Shown here piece by piece: positions 1 through 9,642 of a stretch of 43,776 nucleotides of DNA; within the stretch, counting starts at the first letter, position 1; every line of letters begins with the position of its first letter. A model generated the notes under the pieces. It saw only the letters and a program-made list of their open reading frames with translations, had not been told where the DNA came from and searched no databases. A program made the position numbers and the translations under genes. Source of the stretch: Flavobacteriales bacterium (GTDB taxonomy: Bacteria > Bacteroidota > Bacteroidia > Flavobacteriales > ECT2AJA-044); NCBI GenBank assembly GCA_021296215.1, contig JAGWBA010000012.1, forward strand, positions 1-43,776, read 5' to 3'.

Positions 1-78
1 TTGAGGTGAATTTTCGTCTCTTCATTTACAGTAAAATTATTTATTAATTTCACTGTCCCAATTTTTGGGGTATCTACA
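1..78 (-). mobile_element. End of an IS3-family (IS150-like) insertion sequence with start of its first transposase ORF
   Basis: Read on the minus strand, the segment begins TGTAGATACCCC, continues with a run of A and then TTGGGACAGT. This closely resembles the TG-starting terminal repeats of IS150-group IS3 elements. About 50 bases further in, an ATG at 25-23 opens a frame reading MKRRKFTS to the window edge, which is how many IS3 OrfA (helix-turn-helix) proteins begin. Only eight residues are visible, so the rest of the element must lie to the left. The outer boundary near position 78 is inferred from the TG terminus. Family assignment is from remembered consensus, not a search; the terminal repeat and protein start agree independently. 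Confidence 0.6.
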
Positions 79-101
79 AGGGAGCAAGGATTTTCGCTCG
101 A

Positions 102-2483
102 TTAGATCTTTACCCAGCGTATAGTCTGTCCAGATTGAGTTCTAATAAAATAAATGCCCGATTCCAGACCTTTCACATCAATGATGTGCTTGACATTTCC
201 TTTTTCGATCGAATACGAACCTAGGTTTCGGCCGCTGATATCGACGATATCAAAATCAAGTGAAATACCTCGGTCGCCTATGGCTACAGTGAGCTGTTCC
301 ATTGCCGGATTCGGATAGACGCTGATGCCGAGATCTAACTCTTCTCCTGGTCCTATGCTGGATGATGCGCTATCTACTACTTCGAACTGATCGATTCCCG
401 CCTCGACAAAGTGTCCACCCGTAGAAACCAAGTCAGCCACATACGCTCTGAATTGGACCGTGCTCAGATTGTTCGTGCAATCCAAGATCCGATAAGATGT
501 CTGAATCCATTGACTTTGAGGCATACTCTGATCAAAGCGATCCAACTCGTAAGTAGCCGCACCATCATTCAAGAACAGGATCATGGTGTCGTTTGGCGTT
601 CCCGATCCACCGGCATTTGCAAACCAGTGATAAACACTTAAATAAGGATCCGTGTAGCCATTCAAGTTCATTTGAGGCGAGCGCAACGTAGTAAAACCTT
701 CATCTACATCGTCCCAGCCTGCACCCGATCCGGCGTCGTTTCCGGTAACATAAGCTTGGTCCAAACAATCGCCTTGAACATCCACGTCCGGATTAAATGG
801 AGCACCGTTGTACGTGGTTCCTTCCGGTACGGCACGCTCCCAAATTCCGGTAGAGACCGTGCTCAAATTGCTCCAACCAAAGTCAAAACTAAAATCGTCG
901 TAGTACCCGGGTTCTAGGTCCAGAGTAATGCTTGAAGTATTTGCGTCCACAACGATCGACGTACACTCAGTTCTGTATCCCCATGCTCCTGCCGATACAT
1001 TATAAGTACCGTAAAAGAGCGGGGAGAAAGTCACTTGACCATTGGCATTCGTTGTTTCGGTATAGGTGTTGAAACCGTTGCTCATCACCACCGTTACACG
1101 AGAAAGCGCCGTGCCGTTACTGTCCACAACGGAACCATCCAAACTCGTGCTTCCCAATGGACTCAAGCTCGCATTCTGAGTTGTCAAAACACCATTAGCA
1201 AGTGTAACAGAGATCGTATCAGAAGTGTACCCGGGAGCCGAGTAAACCGCAAAATACGTTCCCGCATTTGGTGTACCGGTAGCGTAGAAACCGCTCAGAT
1301 TAGCTCCTTCCGATATGCCAGATGTAAGCAATTCCACTTGACTCGTTGCGATCGGTGCGGACGTCGCCGCATCTGTGATCGTACCTTCAAGGTAACAGGC
1401 CTGCTGAGGTGTGTAACCCAAGACAAAAAGGCCTTGCTCCATATCGCTTACGTAGATGTTTCCGCTAGGGGCAAATGGATAAGCGCCCCAAGCTCCGTTG
1501 AATCCACCACCAGATAATGGTGAGCTGTCATACTGGCCCACGCGAATTACGTTGTATGGATATGTAGCGTCGTGAATCAAAATACCACTGCGGTACCAGC
1601 TCGTGTAAATGAATTGCCCCTTCACATAAGCGTTGTGAGGGATCACACCATTATTCGGTTCAGGTTGAACACGATCAACCTCGGTGATATTGCTCAAGTC
1701 GGTCACGTCATACGCTGCAACATAAGCACCAGAAACTTCATCCACAGTAAATACATGGCTTCCATCCTGGCTTACCCAAGCATTGTGAGAAAAAACGTCT
1801 GGAGTACTAACAGAGCCCATGGCCGAACCAATAGCTGACGGGTTGCTTACATCGATCGCAACCATTTCTCCTTGATAGATCGCACCACCCCATAGTGTGT
1901 CACCGCGCACCATCCCATCGTGTAAATAATACTCGTTGTAAATTCCGATCACGGGCGGAGCAGTATCATTCACCGTACAATCCAACAGCAAGGCACCACC
2001 AACACCAATATTTGCCCCGAACAAATAACAGATCCCGTTCTCGTCGATGTACAGGTTGTGAGCCGTTGTTAACGTTTGACCATTCCACGTTGGAAAGTAA
2101 TTCCAGTACGCCGGATTCGAATTCGTGGCAATGTCACTCAAGTCCACAATCAAAAGTCCATCACTCGGGTTTCCCGGTGAACAGTTTGGCGAATCGTGCG
2201 TAACATAAGCTTTATCGCCCCATACTTTAACATCGCGCCATGTACTACAAACCCCGCCTATGTACGCTTTTTTCACGGGGTTGGCCGAGTTGGTCACATC
2301 GACGATACTGAAACCGTTCTGCGCGCCAACCAAGGCGTATTCATTTCCATTGCCGTCAGCATATCCCCAAATATCATTGAGGGTCTGCGTGTACGGTAGT
2401 TGACCCAAAAGGGTCATGTTTAGGTTTTGTCCCTGGGCAAACGAAAATACACTCAGAAGACAGAAAATTAGCAATCGCTTCAT
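102..2483 (-). CDS. Secreted choice-of-anchor B (LVIVD repeat) protein with type IX secretion sorting domain
   Basis: A 793-residue secreted protein. Residues 1-19 form a signal peptide ending near AQG. The N-terminal half carries repeated LVIVD-type blades (for example GFSIVDVTN, GLLIVDLSD, MVAIDVSNP, VAAYDVTDL), as in choice-of-anchor B family beta-propellers. Two carboxypeptidase-regulatory-like beta domains follow at roughly 400-560, then a jelly-roll-like region. The last 75 or so residues (from YPNPAMEQL to GIYFIRTQSGQTIRWVKI) are a Por/T9SS type A sorting signal, so the protein is expected to cross the outer membrane through the type IX system. The frame is open further upstream into parC, but the ATG at 2483 fits the signal peptide and lies just downstream of a TAnnTTTG box. 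Its ligand or substrate is unknown. Confidence 0.9.
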   Translation of the reverse strand: MKRLLIFCLLSVFSFAQGQNLNMTLLGQLPYTQTLNDIWGYADGNGNEYALVGAQNGFSIVDVTNSANPVKKAYIGGVCSTWRDVKVWGDKAYVTHDSPNCSPGNPSDGLLIVDLSDIATNSNPAYWNYFPTWNGQTLTTAHNLYIDENGICYLFGANIGVGGALLLDCTVNDTAPPVIGIYNEYYLHDGMVRGDTLWGGAIYQGEMVAIDVSNPSAIGSAMGSVSTPDVFSHNAWVSQDGSHVFTVDEVSGAYVAAYDVTDLSNITEVDRVQPEPNNGVIPHNAYVKGQFIYTSWYRSGILIHDATYPYNVIRVGQYDSSPLSGGGFNGAWGAYPFAPSGNIYVSDMEQGLFVLGYTPQQACYLEGTITDAATSAPIATSQVELLTSGISEGANLSGFYATGTPNAGTYFAVYSAPGYTSDTISVTLANGVLTTQNASLSPLGSTSLDGSVVDSNGTALSRVTVVMSNGFNTYTETTNANGQVTFSPLFYGTYNVSAGAWGYRTECTSIVVDANTSSITLDLEPGYYDDFSFDFGWSNLSTVSTGIWERAVPEGTTYNGAPFNPDVDVQGDCLDQAYVTGNDAGSGAGWDDVDEGFTTLRSPQMNLNGYTDPYLSVYHWFANAGGSGTPNDTMILFLNDGAATYELDRFDQSMPQSQWIQTSYRILDCTNNLSTVQFRAYVADLVSTGGHFVEAGIDQFEVVDSASSSIGPGEELDLGISVYPNPAMEQLTVAIGDRGISLDFDIVDISGRNLGSYSIEKGNVKHIIDVKGLESGIYFIRTQSGQTIRWVKI

Positions 2484-2504
2484 ATTGAGTAGATAAGAGA
2501 TTCT

Positions 2505-2512
2505 CAAAGGTA
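2505..2512 (-). promoter_or_regulatory. Bacteroidota-type -7 box (TACCTTTG) for the T9SS protein gene
   Basis: On the minus strand TACCTTTG matches the Bacteroidota -7 consensus TAnnTTTG, with TTG 16 bases upstream as a possible -33 element. It lies just downstream of the parC stop codon and 21 bases before the ATG at 2483; the possible -33 element falls within the last codons of parC. The secreted protein can therefore be transcribed independently of topoisomerase IV. Confidence 0.5.
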
Positions 2513-2523
2513 ACAAATGGAAA

Positions 2524-5172
2524 TCACTCAAGTTCCATAGAGAATTGACCATCTTCTGTAGATGAACCCCCGCCTTTATTATTAGATGTGTCATTCTCCG
2601 CCGGGGTTAGGTTCTCGCCCTCTCGGACGGATGTGTCCTCTTCAGGTTTTTCGGGCTTTGGCGGGTCTTTCTCAATGGCCTCCAGTAAGTCAATACTCTT
2701 GACCTTGTGCCTGGTCAACTGATTCCCCAATGCTTTTAGTCCTTTAACGGAAATGAACTCAGCCAAGTTCACCGTTTCATTCGGACGGCGATTCTTGTTG
2801 GGCATCTTCGTGTATTCGATCTCAATTTGAGGAATGAAATCACTGGTCACCAACTCTAGATAGGTTCCCTCCGTCTCTGGTATGAATTCTACCTTCTTGG
2901 TTTTATCGACCATTTCCGGAACAAATCGCTTCACATAGTAAAGCCCCTTCTCCCCTTCATAATAAACCACGTTCAGTAGTTTGTCCGGATCAAACTTCTC
3001 CAGTAAAACAACCTCGTCCTCAAAGTGAGTACTGAGTTCAAATCCGAGCAATCGGTACGATCCATTCTGCGCGACCTCCAATATGCGATCGTCCCCACTG
3101 AACGACCCCAGTAGTTCGCCCCGACCTTCCGTATTTAATTTTCGCACGGTGTCATCGAACCAAATCTTTTGAGGCTTCAAGGTGCTCACCCCCTCATCCC
3201 GAAGATCGATCCTCTTTATGGGGTTTTTCGTAACGATATTGCCTTTAGCCGCTCGACCTTTGATGATGAGCTCAGAAAAGTCCAACTCGAAATTGGTCTT
3301 CTTAAGCCTTTTAAGTTGACGCAGGTACACCATTACGGTTTCCGCTTCACCATTCGGATTGGCGGTGAAATATTCAACATATGAGCCTTTGGCCCCAGCC
3401 GTTAAATCGTATTCCCTATCTCTGGTGATACTGGAAACCGGGAACCGCTTAACGTAGTACGCCCCCTTCGGACCATCGCGATAGATCATATTGTAGGTCG
3501 TGCGCTTATCTTTTTTCTTCCAAACGGCCACATGTATGATGTCCTTACCAACAAAGGTCTTCTTGTCGACCCGGGTGACCATCATTTTTCCATCGCGCCT
3601 GAATACGATAATGTCATCGATGTCGGAGCACTCGGTTACGAACTCATCCTTGCGCAAGGCGGTTCCGATAAATCCCTCCTCCCTGTTGACGTAAAGGCGT
3701 TCGTTCGCTATGGCAACCTTGTTGGCCACGATGTCGTCAAATACTCGAATCTCGGTTTTCCGCTCGCGGCCCTCTTTATATTTGGCTTTCAGGTTTTTGA
3801 AGTAATCAATGGCGTAATCGACCAAATTAGCCAGGTGGTGCTTAACCTGCTCGATCTTTTCTTCAAGACCCGAGATGAACTGCTGCGCTTTATCCAGATC
3901 GAATTTAGATATGCGCTTGATGCGAATCTCTGTCAATCGCACTATATCTTCCTCGGTAACCGCCCTATTCAAATGCTTAGTGTGTGGCTTCAACCCTTTG
4001 TCGATGGCGGCGATCACTCCTTCCCAAGTCTCCTCTTCCTCTATATCGCGGTATATCCTGTTCTCGATAAAGATGCGCTCCAAATTCGCAAAATGCCATT
4101 GCTCTTCTAGTTCGTCAAGCTCTATCTCCAGCTCTCTTTTCAGAACATTAAGTGTGTTCTCCGTGCTCAGTCTGATCAAGTCACTGATACCGGCAAAGTA
4201 TGGACGATCGTTTTCAATGACACAGCACAAGGGGCTTATCGATACCTCACAATCCGTAAAGGCATAGAGTGCATCGATGGTTTTATCCTGACTGAGGTTC
4301 GTTGGAATGTGGATCAGGATTTCTACGTGCTCAGCCGTATTGTCTTCGATCTTCTTGATCTTCATCTTTCCCCTATCATTCGCCCTTAAAATGGAATCGA
4401 TCAGGCTGGTAGTTGTAGTTCCAAACGGAATCTCACTTATTCGAAGTAAGTTTTTGTCTTCGACCGAAATCCGCGCTCGCACCTTGATACGCGAACCGCG
4501 AACTCCATCGTCGTACTGACTGAAATCAGCTATTCCTCCGGTCGGAAAATCAGGAAATAGCTTGGGCTTTTTACCGCGTAAAGTATCGATACTCGCATCG
4601 ATGAGTTCAACGAAGTTATGAGGCATGATCTTCGTCGATAATCCGACCGCAATGCCTTCTACTCCTTGCGCCAACAAAAGTGGAAACTTGACAGGTAAGA
4701 ACACGGGCTCCTTTCCTCTACCGTCATAACTAGCTTGCCAAGTCGTGACCTTTGGTGAAAAAACGACCTCTAGAGCGAATTTAGACAGTCGAGCTTCTAT
4801 ATATCGTGGTGCCGCTGCGCGATCCCCGGTATAAATATTACCCCAGTTACCCTGACAATCGATGAGTAAATCCTTCTGTCCTAATTGCACCAAAGCATCC
4901 GCAATAGATGCGTCCCCGTGAGGGTGATATTTCATGGTGTGCCCGATCAAATTGGCCACTTTGTGGTAGCGACCATCTTCCATCTCGCGCATACTGTGCA
5001 GTAAGCGACGTTGTACGGGCTTGAGTCCGTCTTCAAGGGCCGGAACGGCACGTTCTAGAATGACATATGAAGCATAGTCAAGGAACCAGTCCTTATACAT
5101 GCCCGATACTTTCGTACTCGTAGCCGCCCCCTCCTCTTCTAATTCATTTGGTTCAAATTCCTCTTCTGCCAT
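2524..5172 (-). CDS. parC: DNA topoisomerase IV subunit A (ParC-type)
   Basis: An 882-residue type IIA topoisomerase A subunit, which cleaves and rejoins DNA. The breakage-reunion domain starts near residue 25 with the winged-helix signature KPVQRRLLHSM. The active-site tyrosine is Tyr124 in AAAPRYIEARLS. A beta-pinwheel C-terminal domain covers about 500-830, and the last 50 residues are an acidic, low-complexity tail. The position equivalent to E. coli GyrA Ser83 / ParC Ser80 is alanine (HPHGDASIAD), which I recall as usual in Bacteroidota ParC. Pairing with the parE two genes upstream supports topoisomerase IV rather than gyrase. The ATG at 5172 shares one base with the preceding stop codon (TGATG), suggesting coupled translation; an in-frame TTG one codon upstream is less likely. 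Confidence 0.95.
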   Translation of the reverse strand: MAEEEFEPNELEEEGAATSTKVSGMYKDWFLDYASYVILERAVPALEDGLKPVQRRLLHSMREMEDGRYHKVANLIGHTMKYHPHGDASIADALVQLGQKDLLIDCQGNWGNIYTGDRAAAPRYIEARLSKFALEVVFSPKVTTWQASYDGRGKEPVFLPVKFPLLLAQGVEGIAVGLSTKIMPHNFVELIDASIDTLRGKKPKLFPDFPTGGIADFSQYDDGVRGSRIKVRARISVEDKNLLRISEIPFGTTTTSLIDSILRANDRGKMKIKKIEDNTAEHVEILIHIPTNLSQDKTIDALYAFTDCEVSISPLCCVIENDRPYFAGISDLIRLSTENTLNVLKRELEIELDELEEQWHFANLERIFIENRIYRDIEEEETWEGVIAAIDKGLKPHTKHLNRAVTEEDIVRLTEIRIKRISKFDLDKAQQFISGLEEKIEQVKHHLANLVDYAIDYFKNLKAKYKEGRERKTEIRVFDDIVANKVAIANERLYVNREEGFIGTALRKDEFVTECSDIDDIIVFRRDGKMMVTRVDKKTFVGKDIIHVAVWKKKDKRTTYNMIYRDGPKGAYYVKRFPVSSITRDREYDLTAGAKGSYVEYFTANPNGEAETVMVYLRQLKRLKKTNFELDFSELIIKGRAAKGNIVTKNPIKRIDLRDEGVSTLKPQKIWFDDTVRKLNTEGRGELLGSFSGDDRILEVAQNGSYRLLGFELSTHFEDEVVLLEKFDPDKLLNVVYYEGEKGLYYVKRFVPEMVDKTKKVEFIPETEGTYLELVTSDFIPQIEIEYTKMPNKNRRPNETVNLAEFISVKGLKALGNQLTRHKVKSIDLLEAIEKDPPKPEKPEEDTSVREGENLTPAENDTSNNKGGGSSTEDGQFSMELE

Positions 5173-5651
5173 CAATTCTTCTCTTTGGCGGTCCTATTCT
5201 GCCGCTTGATCTTGTCCAATGATTTTTTGAGGTGTCTTTGTTTGCTCCTCGAAAGGAATGTAATGTTGAAATGCCTAACGGTCATTCCTTTTTTGCTCTT
5301 GATCTTGATCGTTACGGTTCTTCGAATAATGCCCGTGATCTTGTAGTCGATGAGCTTACGCTTGGGAAACTCGGCAGTTTTAGTCAGCCCCGGGAAGAAC
5401 CGTTCTACCAAAAAGTACCGACTCTTAAAGATCAATACTTCTCCATCGGAGTCGTACTCGAAGTACGGCTTACCCAATAACAACAACAGTATCGCCACTC
5501 CAGCACTGCTGATCGATAGCGTGTGGTGTTGAAAGTATTCCGTCATGGTACCATCTACTCCACTTACGAGCAGATCAATAAGAATACCTAACAGCAATAG
5601 GGCGTATAACAGCACGAAACGCTCATTAAGATGTTCGTTGGTCAGTCTCAT
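5172..5651 (-). CDS. Small membrane protein with PH-like domain, between parE and parC
   Basis: A 159-residue protein I cannot assign to a named family with certainty. Two hydrophobic segments (about 12-30 and 45-60) are followed by a basic, beta-rich stretch ([17 protein letters not shown], then two more strands) ending in a lysine/arginine-rich helix. That layout resembles bacterial PH-like (bPH) membrane proteins. Its ATG overlaps the parE stop in ATGA, and its stop shares one base with the parC ATG, so all three are probably translated from one mRNA. Similar small membrane-protein genes sit between parE and parC in other Bacteroidota, as I recall. A link to topoisomerase IV is only inferred from position. 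Confidence 0.8.
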   Translation of the reverse strand: MRLTNEHLNERFVLLYALLLLGILIDLLVSGVDGTMTEYFQHHTLSISSAGVAILLLLLGKPYFEYDSDGEVLIFKSRYFLVERFFPGLTKTAEFPKRKLIDYKITGIIRRTVTIKIKSKKGMTVRHFNITFLSRSKQRHLKKSLDKIKRQNRTAKEKN

Positions 5652-7501
5652 ACTCCGTCGTCTATCAGGTCTTTCTCCACACGGAGGTTATCAATTATGA
5701 ACTCCTGACGCTGAGGAGTATTCTTCCCCATGTAAAATTTGAGTAAGTTGTCGATGGTGGAATCCTTTCCGATCAGCACGGGATCAAGCCTGATATCCTT
5801 ACCAATGAAATGCTTGAACTCATCGGGTGAGATCTCACCCAATCCCTTGAATCGAGTGATTTCGATCTTGCCTTTCAATTCCTCCATGGCCGACCTCTTC
5901 TCACTTTCGTCATAACAGTAAATGGTCTTCTGCTTGTTTCTCACCCTAAATAAAGGTGTCTGGAGGATGTACAAATGTCCCTCGCGGATGAGCTCCGGGA
6001 AGAACTGCAAGAAAAAGGTGATCAATAGAAGACGAATGTGCATACCATCAACATCGGCATCCGTCGCGATGACAACGTTATTGTAGCGAAGTCCCTCGAG
6101 GCCATCTTCAATGTTCAATGCAGCCTGAAGGAGATTGAATTCCTCGTTCTCGTACACCACCTTTTTCGTTAAGCCATAACTATTCAGAGGCTTTCCCTTT
6201 AAACTAAAGACGGCCTGCGTGCGGACGTTCCGCGCCTTGGTAATGGATCCGGAAGCCGAATCACCCTCCGTGATGAACAAAGTGGTCTCTAAGCGATCCT
6301 CTGTCTTTTGATTGTCGTAATGTGAGCGGCAATCCCTCAATTTTCGGTTGTGCAAGCTCGCTTTCTTCTGACGCTCACGCGCTAACTTCTTTATACCCTG
6401 AAGCTCCTTGCGCTCGCGCTCGGCCTGCATGATCTGCTTTAACCATATCTCTGCTACGTCTTCGTGCTTGTGGAGGTAGTTGTCGAGATTCGTCTTGATG
6501 AAGTCATTTATGAAGGTGCGCACGGTCGGGCCGTCGGGACCCATTTCCGCGGAGCCGAGCTTGGTTTTGGTTTGGCTTTCGAAAACCGGCTCAATGACCT
6601 TGATACTTACCGCAGCCACTATTCCTTGGCGAATATCCGCAGAATCAAAGTTCTTATTGTAGAACTCACGGGCCGTCCTTACAATGGCTTCACGGAATGC
6701 GCCTTGGTGGGTACCCCCTTGTATGGTGTGCTGGCCGTTAACAAAGCTGTAATACTGTTCGCCGTACTGTTTGCCACTCACGGTCATGGCAACCTCTATG
6801 TCTTCTCCGCGCAAATGAATTATAGGAAAAAGCACTTCTCCATCCAGGTTATTTTCCAAAAGGTCTTTCAACCCATTCTCGGAATACATTTTTTCACCGT
6901 TGTAGACGATCGTTAATCCCGGGTTCAAATACACGTAGTTCCAGAGCATTTTTTCTACATACTCTGTCCTATATGCGTAGTTTCCGAAGATCTCAGTGTC
7001 CGGAACGAAGAAGACCTTTGTTCCTTTGCGCAGGGATGACTCAGCGAAAGGTTCATCCGAGGTCAAGGCCCCGCGCTCAAAATCTGCGATCTTGGTCTGA
7101 TTATCACGTACGCTCTGAATGCGAAACTGCTCCGACAGAGCATTTACGGCTTTGGTTCCTACACCGTTTAGTCCTACCGATTTCTTAAATACCTTGCTAT
7201 CGTATTTGGCACCAGTGTTGATCTTGCTAACGACGTCCACGACCTTTCCCAAAGGCACACCACGACCATAATCGCGTATCGTGACGGTGTTGTTCTTGAT
7301 CGAAACCTCGATCGTTTTACCGTTCCCCATGACGAATTCGTCGATGGAGTTGTCCAAAACTTCCTTGAGCAAGATGTAGATCCCATCGTCGTGGGCCGAA
7401 CCATCTCCTAACTTCCCAATGTACATACCCGGCCGCAACCGAATATGCTCTTTCCAGTCGAGCGACCGGATACTATCTTCTGTATACTGATTTTCCGCCA
7501 T
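5648..7501 (-). CDS. parE: DNA topoisomerase IV subunit B (ParE-type)
   Basis: A 617-residue ATPase subunit of topoisomerase IV. The N-terminal GHKL domain has the ATP-binding asparagine in DNSIDEF, the glycine motif DYGRGVP and the lid [10 protein letters not shown]. The transducer follows, then a Toprim domain (about 405-500) with the metal-binding EGDSASG and [10 protein letters not shown], and [10 protein letters not shown]. It closes with the short tail typical of ParE; it lacks the large insert of many GyrB proteins. I chose the ATG at 7501 ([10 protein letters not shown]), because relatives begin just before the YTED motif; an in-frame ATG at 7522 would add seven residues. The stop codon overlaps the next gene's ATG by four bases. 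Confidence 0.95.
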   Translation of the reverse strand: MAENQYTEDSIRSLDWKEHIRLRPGMYIGKLGDGSAHDDGIYILLKEVLDNSIDEFVMGNGKTIEVSIKNNTVTIRDYGRGVPLGKVVDVVSKINTGAKYDSKVFKKSVGLNGVGTKAVNALSEQFRIQSVRDNQTKIADFERGALTSDEPFAESSLRKGTKVFFVPDTEIFGNYAYRTEYVEKMLWNYVYLNPGLTIVYNGEKMYSENGLKDLLENNLDGEVLFPIIHLRGEDIEVAMTVSGKQYGEQYYSFVNGQHTIQGGTHQGAFREAIVRTAREFYNKNFDSADIRQGIVAAVSIKVIEPVFESQTKTKLGSAEMGPDGPTVRTFINDFIKTNLDNYLHKHEDVAEIWLKQIMQAERERKELQGIKKLARERQKKASLHNRKLRDCRSHYDNQKTEDRLETTLFITEGDSASGSITKARNVRTQAVFSLKGKPLNSYGLTKKVVYENEEFNLLQAALNIEDGLEGLRYNNVVIATDADVDGMHIRLLLITFFLQFFPELIREGHLYILQTPLFRVRNKQKTIYCYDESEKRSAMEELKGKIEITRFKGLGEISPDEFKHFIGKDIRLDPVLIGKDSTIDNLLKFYMGKNTPQRQEFIIDNLRVEKDLIDDGV

Positions 7502-7578
7502 CTCGCCACTAAAATAGAGCATTTACAGTGCCCGTTGCGCGCAGCTTGCAGCGAGTTTTTAACAGGTTTTTCAAAACC

Positions 7579-8673
7579 CTAGACATTGAAGCGGAAATGC
7601 ATCACATCGCCGTCCTGAACTATGTACTCTTTTCCTTCAATGTGAATTTTTCCTGCCTCTCGGCACGATGATTCACTCCCGTATTTTACGTAGTCCTCGT
7701 AGTGGATGACCTCTGCGCGAATAAAGCCCTTTTCGAAGTCGGTGTGTATAACTCCTGCCACTTGTGGTGCCGTAGATCCAATGGGAATGGTCCACGCGCG
7801 AACCTCTTTGACACCAGCGGTAAAATAGGTTTGCAAATGCAGCAATCGGTACGCTGCCCGTATGAGTTTATTTACACCGGGTTCTTCCAATCCAAGGTCA
7901 TCCAAGAACATCTCACGCTCTTCATAGGTCTCCAATTCGGCAATATCGGCTTCTGTCGTTGCGGCGATCACCAACACCTCGGCATTTTCGTCCTTAACGG
8001 CTTCACGAACGCGATCCACGAATTCATTACCCTCGCGGAGCGAATTCTCATCGACGTTACAAACGTACATGATCGGCTTATCGGTCAACAGGAACATATC
8101 TTGAACGAACTCTTCCTTTTCTTTTGCTTCGAGTTCAACGGCTCGAACACTGATTCCGCTCTCCAATGAAGTCTTAACCTTTTCGAGTACCGCTAATCGT
8201 TTTACAGCGTTCTTGTCACCCGTACGAGTAAGCTTTTGAAGCTTCTCCATTTTCTTCTCGACCGTTTCAAGATCCTTCAACTGAAGCTCTATATCAATGG
8301 TCTCCTTGTCACGAACGGGGTCGATATTCCCATCGACGTGGGTAATATTCTCGTTTTCAAAACAGCGAAGTACGTGCAGAATGGCATGGGTTTCACGAAT
8401 ATTACCCAGGAACTGATTTCCCAATCCTTCTCCTTTACTCGCTCCTTTTACCAATCCAGCGATGTCAACGATCTCAACGGTAGCCGGCATTACCCGCTGC
8501 GGATTTACCAACGATTCTAGCATGGCCAATCGATCGTCTGGCACATTGATCACGCCTACGTTCGGCTCAATGGTGCAAAACGGATAATTTGCCGACTGGG
8601 CCTTTGCATTACTTAAAAAGTTGAACAAGGTCGATTTCCCCACGTTCGGCAAGCCTACGATACCACATTTCAT
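7579..8673 (-). CDS. ychF: Ribosome-associated ATPase YchF (Obg-family)
   Basis: A 364-residue OBG-family P-loop NTPase that prefers ATP to GTP and binds ribosomes; in E. coli it modulates oxidative-stress responses. The G1 loop GLPNVGKST is at residues 7-15 and the G3 motif is [16 protein letters not shown]. The usual NKxD is replaced by NVDE (in YVCNVDENS), the hallmark of YchF's ATP specificity. A coiled-coil insertion lies at about 130-200, and the C-terminal TGS domain ends in [12 protein letters not shown]. Length matches the family (about 363). It has its own promoter box at 8694-8701, and 77 non-coding bases separate it from parE downstream. Confidence 0.97.
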   Translation of the reverse strand: MKCGIVGLPNVGKSTLFNFLSNAKAQSANYPFCTIEPNVGVINVPDDRLAMLESLVNPQRVMPATVEIVDIAGLVKGASKGEGLGNQFLGNIRETHAILHVLRCFENENITHVDGNIDPVRDKETIDIELQLKDLETVEKKMEKLQKLTRTGDKNAVKRLAVLEKVKTSLESGISVRAVELEAKEKEEFVQDMFLLTDKPIMYVCNVDENSLREGNEFVDRVREAVKDENAEVLVIAATTEADIAELETYEEREMFLDDLGLEEPGVNKLIRAAYRLLHLQTYFTAGVKEVRAWTIPIGSTAPQVAGVIHTDFEKGFIRAEVIHYEDYVKYGSESSCREAGKIHIEGKEYIVQDGDVMHFRFNV

Positions 8674-8693
8674 TACTTCGCGATTTTAGGCCG

Positions 8694-8701
8694 CAAAAAT
8701 A
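8694..8701 (-). promoter_or_regulatory. -7 box (TATTTTTG) for ychF
   Basis: Minus-strand TATTTTTG fits TAnnTTTG, 20 bases before the ychF ATG. A TTTG lies 23 bases further upstream, somewhat far for a -33 element. The box faces away from the transketolase promoter at 8767. Confidence 0.45.
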
Positions 8702-8766
8702 GGAATTGCACAGCACCTATTTATCAAAAGAAACCAACAACACTTCCGCTTTACCGTGTAAAGGAA

Positions 8767-8774
8767 TAGTTTTG
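8767..8774 (+). promoter_or_regulatory. -7 box (TAGTTTTG) for the transketolase genes
   Basis: TAGTTTTG fits the Bacteroidota TAnnTTTG box and sits 16 bases before the ATG at 8791. No clear TTTG is seen at the expected -33 distance. Confidence 0.45.
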
Positions 8775-8790
8775 CACAAAATTATCGCAC

Positions 8791-9639
8791 ATGGCCGATC
8801 TCGCTTCTCTTCAAGACATCGTATCCCAAACCCGCAGAGATATCGTACGCATGGTACACGCCAACAACTCCGGCCACCCCGGAGGATCATTGGGTTGTAC
8901 AGAGTATTTCACTGCCTTGTACCACGAGGTCATGGACTACAAAAAAGGGTCCTTTGATATGGATGGCCGAGGCGAAGATCTTTTCTTCCTCTCCAACGGT
9001 CATATTTCACCGGTATATTATTCAACGCTCGCACGCGCAGGATACTTTTCGGTGGATGAGCTGGGAACATTCCGCAAGATCGATTCTCGCCTTCAGGGGC
9101 ACCCTACCACACACGAGGGGCTTCCGGGAGTGCGCATCGCCTCTGGTTCTTTGGGGCAAGGCATGTCCGTAGCCATTGGAGCGGCATTGACCAAGAAACT
9201 CAATAAAGACGATAAACTCGTTTTCAGCCTTCACGGAGATGGCGAGCTTCAAGAAGGACAGATATGGGAAGCTACCATGTACGCGGCCCACAACAAAGTG
9301 GATAACCTTATCGCTACCGTTGATTGGAATTCCAAGCAGATCGATGGCGATATAAAGGATGTGCTTGATCTTGGTGACTTGGAAGCGAAATTCTCAGCCT
9401 TCGGCTGGATGGTCATCGTTGAAGAAAATGGGAACGACTTGCAAAAGGTCATCGACGTGCTCAATAAAGCGAAATCGATGACGGGTCAAGGAAAGCCTAT
9501 TATTATCTTACTAAAAACCGAAATGGGCAACGGTGTCGATTTCATGATGGGCACGCATGCTTGGCATGGTGTTGCACCGAACGACGAACAGCTCGCCAGC
9601 GCATTGGACCACAACCCCGAAACAATGGGCGATTACTGA
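8791..9639 (+). CDS. Transketolase, N-terminal (thiamine diphosphate-binding) subunit
   Basis: A 282-residue protein equal to the N-terminal third of a full transketolase, which moves two-carbon ketol units between sugar phosphates in the pentose phosphate pathway. It carries NNSGHPGGSLG (26-36), the substrate-side SNGH (68-71), GSLGQGMSVAIGAA (119-132) and the thiamine diphosphate/Mg motif from GDG at 149-151 to N at 180. It needs the pyrimidine-binding half encoded at 11045-11995. Split transketolases are common in Bacteroidota and Archaea, but the two genes are normally adjacent; here a VWA protein gene starts three bases after this stop codon. Confidence 0.95.
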   Translation: MADLASLQDIVSQTRRDIVRMVHANNSGHPGGSLGCTEYFTALYHEVMDYKKGSFDMDGRGEDLFFLSNGHISPVYYSTLARAGYFSVDELGTFRKIDSRLQGHPTTHEGLPGVRIASGSLGQGMSVAIGAALTKKLNKDDKLVFSLHGDGELQEGQIWEATMYAAHNKVDNLIATVDWNSKQIDGDIKDVLDLGDLEAKFSAFGWMVIVEENGNDLQKVIDVLNKAKSMTGQGKPIIILLKTEMGNGVDFMMGTHAWHGVAPNDEQLASALDHNPETMGDY

Positions 9640-9642
9640 TCC

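Noticed and set aside
1035-1517. 160-codon frame on the plus strand opposite the T9SS protein gene
   Set aside because: The opposite strand encodes clear LVIVD and sorting-signal sequence; the translation is rich in Arg and Cys without any domain.
2484-2594. Longer N-terminus for the T9SS protein (start at 2594)
   Set aside because: It would overlap parC by 71 bases and bury the signal peptide; the ATG at 2483 fits the promoter box and signal peptide.
4900-4935. Alanine at the quinolone-resistance position of ParC
   Set aside because: HPHGDAS is, as I recall, the usual sequence in Bacteroidota ParC, so it is not evidence of selected resistance in this strain.
7502-7578. Possible terminator between ychF and parE
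   Set aside because: GGTTTTGAAAAACC leaves too small a loop, and other inverted stretches are short palindromes without a T-run; not convincing.
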